From Paraconiothyrium sp. Pb-2020 (Eukaryota > Ascomycota > Dothideomycetes > Pleosporales > Didymosphaeriaceae), in contig JAJUBI010000006.1 in the NCBI GenBank assembly GCA_022419385.1, positions 682,001 to 746,000 of the forward strand: a DNA stretch of 64,000 nt. Direction: 5' to 3'. Shown in pieces: positions 12,199-21,558 of the stretch. Position numbers and translations under genes: made by a program. Numbering within the stretch: position 1 is the first letter of the stretch; every line of letters begins with the position of its first letter. The notes beneath the pieces are model-generated. The model was not told where the DNA came from, ran no database searches, and saw only the letters and a list, made by a program, of their open reading frames with translations.

Positions 12199-13393
12199 AT
12201 GAAACCTATCATTGCGGTCCCAGCGATTGCGGCGCTTGTTTTGCGAGCGTGGTCAAGAAAATCGCTAACGCCGGTCGGCATATTTGCAGCTTTGATCACA
12301 GCCGTGGTGCACGCTATACATCCATGGAGTGTGTGCTTCGCACTGTTGGCGGTGTTCTTCCTGGCTGGGACTTCCGCAACGAAGGTGAATACTCAGACGT
12401 TCTGGTTTGGTAAATAGGCTAAGATGACCGTAGGTCAAACATGATATCAAAGCGAAGCTCACGCAGTCTGCCGACGGTGCCGCCGGCGGGGAAGGGGCTC
12501 GAAATCACATTCAAGTTCTCGCGAACTCGCTCACAGCATCCATATTGATTCTGCTGCATGCGTGGCAACTGCACAAGGAGGGTACATATGCGAAAGATGA
12601 CCTATGCTGGCGGCGAGGAAGTGATGTCCTCGTGGTAGGCATAGTAGCGTAAGCTCGGTTGCCCGATAGTCCTCATCCCGTGCACTCATGATTTGCCAGT
12701 AATTACGCCGCTACATGCGCCGACACGTTCTCCTCCGAACTCGGTATCCTTTCTCGATCCAAACCTCGCCTCGTCACAGCGCCCTGGCGCGTCGTCCCTC
12801 CGGGCACAAATGGCGGAGTGTCCGTGGCTGGACTGAGCGCTGGTCTACTTGGAGGCTTCATCATAGCGATTACGTCGACGCTTCTCATCCCTTTCTGCGA
12901 CAATTGGAGCTTTGGAGACAAATTCAAATATACACAAGCTATGGCGCTCGCCGGCTTGGGCGGGTCAATCTTGGATTCAGTCCTCGGGGCTGTCCTCCAA
13001 GCGAGCGTAGTAGACGTACACTCTGGAAAGGTTGTGGAAGGTGCAGGCGGAAAGAAGGTTCTCATTCATGGACACCCGATGCATTTCAAGCCTGTGGCTG
13101 AGCTTCGGAGCAAGGTGGGGCCCGGAGAAGGCAAAGATGCGATTGCAAAGACGTCGGCTGTCGACCCCAGCCTAGATGAGTCCGTCAAAGTGTCGAGGAC
13201 CATGCAAAAGGCCGGAGCTAGCGGGACTGGTGTTGGAGATGCACAGCACCAAAGCCGTAAGGTTGCCGTTGGGCACGACATCCTAGACAACAACGCGGTG
13301 AATCTGCTCATGGCAGCCATGGTGAGCGTCGCATCCATGGTGGGGGCATGTCTGATCTGGGATGTGCCTTTCAGCAGTATTCTTCCTCTGTAG
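12199..13393 (+). CDS. DUF92 / TMEM19-family integral membrane protein
   Basis: Exons 12199-12384, 12434-12648 and 12700-13393 join in frame to 364 aa. The protein is a multi-helix membrane protein. It shows the family's signature stretch in order: a helix with AALITAVVHAIHPW, a Gly-rich loop (SADGAAGGEGARNHIQVLAN), then CADTFSSELGILSR and VPPGTNGGVSVAGL, and further helices to the C-terminus. These match TMEM19/DUF92 proteins, found from bacteria to animals; plant and bacterial relatives act on phytyl/prenyl phosphates, but the fungal role is unknown. A hydrophilic loop at about residues 245-315 is longer than usual. The open frame continues upstream of 12199 without an ATG, so this is the first usable start. 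It is followed on the same strand by UMP1. Confidence 0.88.
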
Positions 13394-13809
13394 ATATTCG
13401 TATCATATGAGAGCCGCAGCGCCTTGTGAGACTACCTGAGCCTGTAGGCTAACCTTTCACCCACTTTGATCTACGAATGTCTTCAAGGGCTCCAATAATT
13501 ATCAGGCATGCATATTAAAATGTCACTACGGACCTACTCATTATTATATAAAGCTGCTCACCGCCTGCCTCGTTGAGAAGCTATGGCCGCCAAGACGCTA
13601 AGCGGCGCGTCACATCGTAGCCTTACTGAGCTCCGACAACACCTCCCCACAAGCTAACCACCACTGTTCCCGCAACCTTTGACGTACTCTTTATACCTTT
13701 GGTCCTCGCTAGGCCCAATTTCCGGCTATCACATCCATCTCCGAAGACGACTTTGATCAATAGTCTATTTGCCATCAGCAGAGCCACTGCTCACACAGGA
13801 ACCGTCGAA
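13394..13809. other. Intergenic between DUF92 gene and UMP1
   Basis: About 400 bases with no gene. An in-frame ATG at 13699 upstream of the UMP1 start would add 37 residues, but the canonical UMP1 N-terminus begins at 13810. Confidence 0.5.
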
Positions 13810-14345
13810 ATGGTATGCATCTTCGCCGCAGAGCTTCATGTACCCTGGAACAGCTTGAGAAATTGGCCGGTGACTAACAGCCCCAGTCTCTCCGCTTCGT
13901 GCCCCAAAAGGCGCATCCCACCTCCACCTCCCTCGAGACGTCCGCGCCCTCCGCGCCCGGCGTCCACGATACTCTCCGCTCGCGCCTCGCTCAGACTACA
14001 CCCGCCGCCACATCCTCATCAACCAAGCCCGTCGAGCTCCAATCTGCACACCCGCTCGAAGCCCGTCTTGTGCAATGGCGTGAGACCCAGGACAAGTTGA
14101 AGATGGAGATGCTGAGGCGCCAGTTCGGCATCGCAGAGCCGATCCGGAGAGGCATGGAGCTAAAGACTGTCAGGGAGGGCGAATGGAAGCCGGCTGCGCT
14201 GGGTGGAACGGCTGGTGTGCATCGCGATATCTTAGAGGGGAGGGACTGCGAGATTGGCTGGGAGGACGTATTTGTTGGCAATGAGCTGAGGGAGGTGCCT
14301 GACTTCCACACTGAAATCGAGGCGAAGATGAAGATGAATTGGTAG
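13810..14345 (+). CDS. UMP1: Proteasome maturation factor UMP1
   Basis: The first exon is only the start codon (13810-13812). A 74-nt intron with a good TGACTAAC branch site at 13871-13878 follows, and exon 2 (13887-14345) encodes SLRFVPQKAHP onward, for 153 aa in all. The family hallmarks are all present: N-terminal SLRFVP, HDTLRSRL, then HPLEARLVQWRETQDKLKME, LRRQFGIAEPIRRGMELK, and DILEGRDCEIGWEDVF near the end. UMP1 is a short-lived chaperone that is enclosed in half-proteasomes, coordinates beta-subunit assembly and is the first substrate of the finished 20S particle. Length and motifs agree with fungal orthologues. Gene finders may miss the ATG-only exon and start at the GTG/internal positions instead. 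Confidence 0.93.
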
Positions 14346-14803
14346 ATCAAGTGACAATTTGGATGTGTGGGAGAGGGTATGCAGGGATGGTCACCTTGTA
14401 TGACTGATGTCGACCAACAGAGATGTTGGTCTGGCCGGCGGTCAAAGGATATAGAGGATGATGATCAGCTACGATATACATCATGAACGAACACACGGCG
14501 CGCTCAAGAAACGCCCGAGGATACAACAAGCTTCTCCTGGCACAGTGATGGGACATGTTCAGTTGCTCGATGATTGACTGTCCCCGGTATGTGTGTGTAT
14601 GTTGGCAGCTTTTGTTCAAGTCTGCTTGATTGATTGTGTGATAAGGCATTTCAGTGTCGGAATCTGACTCATGATAAGGGTAAAGTCACTAAATCCACCA
14701 TGACTAACTCGAAGTGTAGCACTGAAACCATATCCAATGCGTCATTTGAGGCGCGGACATGTCAAGGTATGTTTCTCGGCACCTTTGGCGTCATACTTGT
14801 GCG

Positions 14804-15103
14804 TCAGTCGGCACAGTGCCCGCATGTTGGCTTCTCCCGGTCACAATAATAGATTTGCCTTCTCAGACACGGCCTACATAGCGAATCCATGAATTCTTGT
14901 GATGTTTGTCGTGCCCTCGTTGGTTGTGCTTCCGTGGGTTGTGCTTCTGTTGGTGCTGGTTCTGTAGGGTTTGCCCCTTTTTTGGAAAATGTTTCGCGGA
15001 TCCGTTCTTGAATACTAGGGCGGCGAGACTTTGCCGCCGATTCCTCGTTATTGGGGCCTTCTTGAGGGTGATCATGTTCACTTCTTACCTTTGGGGGTGC
15101 CAT
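14804..15103 (-). CDS. Hypothetical 99-aa protein ending in a truncated zinc-cluster-like motif
   Basis: An intact frame from ATG 15103 to TGA 14804. The N-terminal half is basic and polar (RRPSIQERIRETFSKKG). Next comes a small tandem repeat of the unit TEAQP, and the end reads CRPCLRRQIYYCDREKPTCG followed by HCAD. Cys spacing is C-x2-C-x7-C-x6-C-x2-C, one residue off the Zn2Cys6 pattern, and the sixth Cys is missing because the frame stops. It could be a truncated regulator, a decayed gene, or chance. The next gene on the strand is the large STAND protein. Confidence 0.33.
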   Translation of the reverse strand: MAPPKVRSEHDHPQEGPNNEESAAKSRRPSIQERIRETFSKKGANPTEPAPTEAQPTEAQPTRARQTSQEFMDSLCRPCLRRQIYYCDREKPTCGHCAD

Positions 15104-15681
15104 GTTGTTTAAATCTTGGTCTTATATTGTTTGTGGAATTCGGAGGCGTTGAAAGAATGGTATGTTTTCAAATTTGTGGGAAAATTCACTAAAGGCTTTT
15201 GCAAGTCGATGTTAGGTCTCTGAAAGGTGTGCTACGACAGACCATTTATACTCCCTGGCTCCAGATCCAGATCTTATGTTGCGGTTGCGATATCCTATGC
15301 AAGTCATAGCTGGAAGGAGTCATTGACTTTTTGGAGAGAGCAGATGGAGGCAAATCTCACTACGAGACCTTGGTCACCAAAGATGGGCTGCATGAGTACA
15401 GCGACTGGTGAATGCAGCGTATGCACTGGATATCTACTGAGTCAAGCAACCTAGTTGGTTATGTTAGCTTGTGATGAAGGTTGATTTCAACTTGCGAAAC
15501 CCATTTGAGTCTTAACACGAACGCAGCCAGCCTCTCGATTTGGCCAACTTAGCAGAGCGAGTAGTAACATTAAGCTATCCAGTCAAACTCGAAATGAACT
15601 GATACAATAGATACTCAGCGTATGTAAGGCTGTACAAGCGCTTTGAGCGATATGAGCTCTTCTGCTTCAGGCTCTTTGAGA
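15104..15681. other. Intergenic, no feature seen
   Basis: This is about 580 bases upstream of the small hypothetical gene and downstream of the STAND gene's stop codon. Only short unsupported frames are present. Confidence 0.5.
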
Positions 15682-18600
15682 TCACTTTTCTTTCGGCTCT
15701 TCATGGTCAGCCTCTACATCGGTCGGAGCTGACACTGGTCCTCTCGAGAGTTTGCTCAAACGATGGCCATCCCCATAACATTGCAAGCCCTTATCGAAAC
15801 AATCTTGACAAAGATCGAAGTCGCCATCGTCGCAGATATTGCAGTGATAGTAGACTTTAGAATGAGGGATGGTCCCATCGCAATTGTCACAAAAGAAGTG
15901 GTCAACATGAGCGGCGAGCTGCTCTGGTGGCACGCTCATATCTCCCTCACTGATCGGTATGCCGTGTTCCCTGCAATACCGGCGAAGCACCTCTGCTACT
16001 GCTTGACGATTCTTGATCTTGGCCCGTTGCAGCGGTGTCATACCAATTACGGTTTTCGATAGGATATCGGCTCCGTTTTCGAGCAGAAGCCTGACGATCG
16101 ATTCGTGACCACGTCCTGCTGATACATGGAGCGCTGTGTCTCCGTTCTCATCTTTAGCAGCGATGTCGGCTCCATTCTTCAGTAGGAGCCGCACAACTGG
16201 TTCATGACCAAGACCAGATGCCCAATGCAATGGCGTGCCTCCATGGACATCGCTCACTGCCATGACTGCTCCATTCTCTAGCAGTAATCGCACCACTGCT
16301 TCGTGTCCTCGCCCTGATGCTCCATGGAGCGCGGTCCATCGACTAGCATCTCTTGCCATAACATCGGTCCCGCAGTCGATGAGTCGCTGGATTACGCAGG
16401 TGTGTCCATGTCGAGCTGCTACATGTAGCGCTGTCCCTCCACGATTATCAATGGATGCGCAGTCACCTCCTTTCTCAAGTAGCAACGCTACCACCGCTTC
16501 GTGGCCATGCGCGGACGCTTCATGTAGAGCAGTTGCCCCACGATCATCTTGAGCAGCAACATTCGCGCCTCTTTGGAGAAGTACGTTGACTACCGCTGTG
16601 TGACCGTGTTCAGAAGCTTTGTGTAAGGCTGTCCTCTTGCGTGCTGTTTCCGCGTCCATATTAGCTCCCCTGTCGAGTAACATCTCCACTACTTTCTCGT
16701 GCCCATTAGCCGCTGCGAGATGTAGGCCAGTGCTACCCATAACGTTCCGCTGATTCCAGTCTATCCCCTCACAGACTTCCAGCTCTTCCATGATTGAATT
16801 CAAGCCGAATGAGCATGCCAAGAACAGGCTCGTAGGTGGTGAGCTGAAAATGGCAGTGAGGGTTTCTTTCAAGGGGTCGTCCCAATGCAGAGTTTGAGAT
16901 AGAGCTTTTGCAGCTGAGATCCATTGCACAAAGTTTTCACCTACGTTGTGATCCTCGAACATGAATTGCCTCGCTTTTCGCAAGGTCTCCTCAAAACCGC
17001 TTCCCTTCTCCTGCTTGTGCTCAACGGCCCGATAGTGCATCGGCCAGTAGGCGATGGCATATTGACGAAAGTTGTCGTTCCATATTGTCTTTGACTGTGT
17101 GGGTACTTTCATTTGAGAAGAGATTGTGAGGAGGTCTAGGCATCGTATCAACGCAAGTGCATGCGTTTCGCATGCATTGTACCGTTCGTTTTTCTCCAGG
17201 TAATCCCGCACAGACGAGTGTGCGAAACGAAAAACTTGTAATTCCGAATCAATGACGACTAAGCTGCAACATGAGTCTAAGAGGTCGTCCGTGGTAGGAA
17301 GCGTGTATCTGCCGTCAAGATCGACTGAGACAGCAGCGTGAAGTTCTCGCAGCTTCAATGGTCGCTGAGCACATAGTAGCCATTTCAGCGTTCTCTCTGC
17401 TACAGTTCGGCTGGCTTCGCCTGAGCTGGTTATTGTCTCATATGTTATGTCGTATGACTCTTCCAATGATCGAGGTAGACGGCCCAACTCTGTGACAATA
17501 TCGCCTTCGTACTTGATTCGGCGTGGGTCACACAGATTCTGAATCTGTAGACTTACCCATCGGAACCTGGAAATCGTTAGCATTTCATGAAACGATGATC
17601 TCGGTAATACATATGAGCTTACATTCCTTGTGCTCCGGCTAGCAGAGTCTCGATGATCTTGCCTTTCAGCTGATCCGATACATTGCCTTTGATGAGTCTC
17701 TTTCCTTCGATCGCTTGCTCTACTTTGATGCGCACGAAATGGTCAATGTCGATCTTGTTGTCGCTCTCCTCGATTCGAACACTTGGCCATTCACCGAGAT
17801 AAGACGCAAGATCTCCATCGTAGCGGCTTGAAACGAATACTTTGATGAGGTTGGCTGATTTGCGGATGATCGTATTCAAGGCCGCAATCAGATCGGGTTT
17901 CAGCGTATGGTCGCATTCGTCTAAGCCATCTATGACAATGGTGGCGGGCTCATCCTCCAAGAGATCTAGAATGAGGTCAACGGTTTCCGACATGCTCAGC
18001 TTGTCCGGTGCTCGTCCCTTTGCCTCTTTTCTCTTTTGCTTGTATGCGTCTAGAACGGGCTCTTTGACCGGCCGGTCCAACCCAGAGGAAGACAACTGTT
18101 CAAGAATACATCTCAGAGCCTCTTCTGGATTTGCGCGTTCAGGTTCGGCGACATCTCGTGTGCAGTAGAAATACGCTACCTGCTCCTTTGTAGAATTTTG
18201 AAGGTGCTTAACGATAGAGGATCTGTATTTTTAGAAAGGAACATAGCTTTACAGACGCAAAGAAACTTACACGAGGGTCGTCTTCCCCGATCCGACTTTG
18301 TGAAGTTAATGGATAGGTCTAGTGAGGGAGACCAAACTTACTGATGCCATGCAGCCATAGCATAGATGACACACTGGACGTTTTCCATTGCACGAAGTCG
18401 GGATTCTTCAATAGCCAACCACCCGTGCCAGGCAAACAGTCCTTGACTCTCGCTCTATGATGATTCATATATGGTACGTTGGACATCCACTGGATGATTC
18501 GTTCTTGTGCTGATTCTGGCTGGATTAAGTATCTCTTCACCTGATAACAATCTTTCATACCTTGCAATGTATCGTGGAGATCAGTTACTTGAACTGACAT

Positions 18601-19822
18601 GCGTGTGATGGGTTCCCCTATCTCATGTAGAATGGAGTCTAGTAATTGATGGTTCTCTGGACAACATTAATCAGCACAATAATTATCGCCTTGCAGATTT
18701 TGTTCATCTCACCCGCAGTCAGTGTATCAATGCGGTCCTGTATAGTCTGAAGAGTCCGTTTCATTTGATGGCCATCTGCTTGTGTTAGTTGCAGTCGACT
18801 TCCATCCTAAAGGCAGCCTGCCTTCTGCTTCTACGAGTCGCATGCAGTCATTGACTTCAGTATGCGCCTTCGATATTGCATGGATGCGGCCTTCGACAAT
18901 CATCTCTGGAGTTTGGACCAAGCCAGTCGTCAGCCGTCCTAAGGAGATGTCAGCGAACATGAGTGCGACTCGAGAAAGCTCAGTACTACCTGCTGTGCTC
19001 TTATCGTAGTATCTCCTCGCTTTAAGTACATACTCCAGGATCGCTGCGTATAGTTTTACAATAGCCTGCTCAAGTTGGGCCTTAGGTTCAGATGCACTCT
19101 GTAAGTATAATTCCTCGATAATGGCACAGCGTGTGACCAGGTTTGAAATGTACTCAACACCCTCGGCCATAGCACCGAACGTCTGCACGTCATTAACAGT
19201 GACCTGAAGAAGAAGTCGAATTCCTGCCCATGGAAGGGACATCTGTGTCGCGTCGTACTGCGCCACGACGTCGCCGATCTGCTTGAACTTTTCGACCCAC
19301 GTGGCAACCTTCTCAAAAACATCGCGGAGTACGATAATGTCGCCGTTAGACTTGGTGTATCTCCAGCGCTTCTCCAAGCAGTTCCGTCGCTTTGCTTCAA
19401 CATCGATCATAAGGCTCTTGAGTATCGTATTGCGCTCTGCACCGTTAAGCTTTAATTTCTGTGCATCTTCATCATCAATGGCTCGGAATGCCTTTTCCCA
19501 AAGATCTTGGTTAGGTCTGCAAGACGAGCCCCTATTAGCGTACCTGTGAGATGAAGTTCGCTGGATCGCCTTACTGGATGGTTGTTCCTTGAGATACAGC
19601 TGACTTGGCGTCGAGATCTTTTTCTGCGGTAGGAGTGATAGGTGAAGGTGTGCGCGACCCATCTCGTTTACTCGGATCCCGGCTAGGAATCCTGAGATGA
19701 CCTCGAAGTTTATTTCGCAAAGAGCCCTGGGTGCTCTTCTTTGGCGGTTGTGCCACGACAAGATGAGCGGACTCAGCCTTGCCGGCTGTGCGCCCATTGC
19801 CTTTCCAAGGTAAAAGAGACAT
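15682..19822 (-). CDS. NLR-like STAND protein: NACHT_N - NACHT - ankyrin repeats - ZZ finger
   Basis: Seven exons join in frame to 1276 aa: 19822-19575, 19516-18822, 18775-18713, 18656-18342, 18295-18271, 18222-17623 and 17566-15682. A basic Ser/Pro-rich N-terminus leads into an N-terminal NACHT-associated domain from about residue 84 (PNQDLWEKAFRAIDD, then SLPWAGIRLLLQ). The NACHT ATPase has Walker A GSGKTTL at 442-448 and Walker B TIVIDGLDECD at 543-553. Seven full 33-residue ankyrin repeats and a partial eighth lie at about 925-1179. A ZZ zinc finger ends the protein at about 1205-1251 (FFCDNCDG, HCNICDDGDFDLCQDC). Fungal proteins of this build are candidate sensors for non-self recognition and programmed cell death. 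Intron 2 uses a GC donor, and a 51-nt in-frame stretch at 18989-18939 may be a further intron. The start at 19822 was chosen over ATG 19906 because MSLLPWKGNG resembles the start of relatives. Confidence 0.86.
15976..16740 (-). repeat. Ankyrin repeat array, seven 33-codon units plus a partial eighth
   Basis: The units fall exactly 99 bases apart in the coding frame. Each carries the TALH...A..GH..VV..LL..GA pattern, for example RGATALHEASAHGHEAVV and HGGTPLHWASGLGHEPVV. No unit is broken or out of phase. The middle units share long identical residue runs (GHEAVVRLLLENGA and close variants), which suggests recent duplication or repeat-to-repeat exchange. Confidence 0.9.
18271..18295 (-). other. 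25-nt microexon encoding the P-loop of the STAND protein
   Basis: The exon is bounded by introns of 46 nt (18341-18296) and 48 nt (18270-18223), both GT...AG. It encodes the core of Walker A, from the Ile after GI to the first two bases of the next Val codon (GSGKTTL). Leaving it out would shift the frame and destroy the ATPase. Confidence 0.85.
18776..18821 (-). other. GC-AG intron in the STAND gene
   Basis: This 46-nt intron starts AAG|GCAGGC and ends CTAACACAAGCAG. No GT donor in reach gives the phase needed to enter the next exon in its only open frame, while the GC donor does. The branch-site-like CTAAC sits 9 bases before the 3' end. RNA evidence is needed. Confidence 0.6.
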
Positions 19823-20689
19823 CAGGGCTGGAAAGACAGAAAACCTCTCTCCTAGCAAGAAGAGGCATTCGCGTCCAAAGTACCAAAAACTTTCTAGTAT
19901 TATCAACGTTGCTGTTGAGGGGCATCAAGTTGTTTGTGATACGGACGATCCCCTCATGTGGCGGTGGTGGGGCTATGCGCCAGATACTTCTACCAATAAA
20001 CGTTTTCAGCCCCAGGCAACCCAAGTAAGGCGTCCATTCCGTCGCTGATCATTGCGAGCGATGTCTGCCCAAGCTTGAGGGCGATATTAACGGTGTCATC
20101 AGTAGTGAGGTACACAGTATTGAAATTTCCTTCTACACTTCCCTGTTCAAGTTCGTATAATGCTGGATATTCCATATCCTACGGAAAGAGGCGACAAGAT
20201 TGATTGGCAGATCAAAGCCCTTGACTCATACACGTGTGTCTGGCACTCCCATGCACACCATAAAGCCAACGTAAATCTCATCGAATTCCACGATAATCGA
20301 GTGTGCTACATCTGTGCAGCACTGAAAAGAATGATGAACGATCATGAAACTAAACCCATGTCTTTCCAAGCTGAGCTGCACGTCCCATAACACCTGCATC
20401 TGCATAATTACGTCATCATCTTATAGCCCCTTCCTCACCAATTGTAAACTTTCCCTGCTCTCATACTCCCAGAATCTATCAGCCCTTCATGTCGCTGAGA
20501 AACAGTAGATTTATAGCGGGACGCAGCAGCGATGGGTAGACCCCTCTGCGGAGGCCGGTACCTTCTTCCGTCCAGTAAATCAAAAGCCTCGGATTCTTCC
20601 CAATCTGGTTCCTTAATTTTTGGCCAGGCGAGTTAACCCAAGACCTTTCAAAATTCGTCTCCTAACTTCCGACGGTTTGCGCAGCCTCT
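19823..20689. other. Intergenic between STAND gene and ubiquitin-like gene
   Basis: This is about 870 bases upstream of the STAND start and downstream of the ubiquitin-like stop. Short plus-strand frames (for example 20160-20390) have no domain and no splice partner. No repeat is seen. Confidence 0.5.
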
Positions 20690-20938
20690 TCAATTGTAAC
20701 CTTCTCGTCCTCCGCCACGAAGCCTTAAGACCAAGCGAAGTATGTCGGCTTCCTGAATTTCATGTTCTGATAGCGTTCCACATCCATTGAGTAAGCTGCC
20801 TGCAAATGCAAGCTGCTGTTGATCCTGGGCAAAACTCTCTTGCTCTCTAATTTTGGATTTGATGTCGTTGATGGTATCGGATTTCTCCACGTCAAGGGGG
20901 ATGGTTTTGCCGGTTAACGACTTGACGAAGACCTGCAT
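20690..20938 (-). CDS. Diverged ubiquitin-like protein with six-residue C-terminal tail
   Basis: A single intact 82-codon exon starts MQVFVKSLTGKT and ends LRLRGG followed by GREGYN. Counting by eye against canonical ubiquitin, about 44 of 76 positions agree, whereas true ubiquitins are nearly invariant. The beta-grasp framework and the RLRGG end are kept, and Arg72 is kept as in ubiquitin (NEDD8 has Ala). Key positions differ: Ile44 of the main recognition patch is Ala, Lys48 is Ser, Lys63 is Glu and Lys33 is Gln; Lys6, 11, 27 and 29 remain. If processed after Gly76 like a precursor, it could be conjugated but could not form K48 or K63 chains. It sits between two STAND genes on their strand. 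A degenerate retrocopy of ubiquitin is the main alternative; the open frame argues against simple decay. Confidence 0.85.
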   Translation of the reverse strand: MQVFVKSLTGKTIPLDVEKSDTINDIKSKIREQESFAQDQQQLAFAGSLLNGCGTLSEHEIQEADILRLVLRLRGGGREGYN

Positions 20939-21558
20939 TTTGACAGATACTTTGGTACGACGGTACGAATATCGAGTTTCAATGTACGGGAGACTGGAAA
21001 AGGTGTGGCAGAAGATCTTACTGAAACTCTAAATGACAGCGAGAAGCTGCCTTATTAGTATCCACACTTCATCGCACAGCCACCACTTAGTCATCGCTCA
21101 GCCACTACATTGGCAACCCCATGGTTGCACTATGCTATACTCAACTGTGGCAATCAGTAATCAGCCATTGGTTCCGCCTCGTCCGCAAGGCTGACTTGCA
21201 TGCGCCCAGCCATAGAAGCATGCTCGCGCATCGTACCTAGGTAGAGAAAGACCAAGGCGAATACCACTAACCCGAAACAGCTAGGCCCGATGCCTTCTCA
21301 AAGCAGCCACGATGGTATGGAGATCCGTCCATAGGACAGACCTATTCGGAGTCCCCTCCATCTATACTCCACCTCTCGCGTGAAGGATCCTCCTGAGTGA
21401 CCAAGTGGAGGAGTTGATTCTTCCCCATTACCATCATGAAGTGTTGGGATGATGCAATGTGCAGTACGAGAATGGATGGTCTCATGTACTGGTAGTAAAT
21501 CTTACAACAGGTCCAGAAGGTCCATACTAGCAATCGAGTGCTCTTCATGTATACGCGT
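20939..21558. other. Intergenic upstream of the ubiquitin-like gene
   Basis: About 620 bases hold the promoter of the ubiquitin-like gene and the 3' end of the second STAND gene. A 114-codon frame at 21342-21686 overlaps the STAND coding end in another frame and is a shadow. Confidence 0.5.

Noticed and set aside
20938..20938. Calling the small ubiquitin-like gene NEDD8/RUB1
   Set aside because: It keeps Gln2 and Arg72 as in ubiquitin, whereas NEDD8 has Ala72 and a different pattern across the first half; divergence from ubiquitin is spread over other sites.
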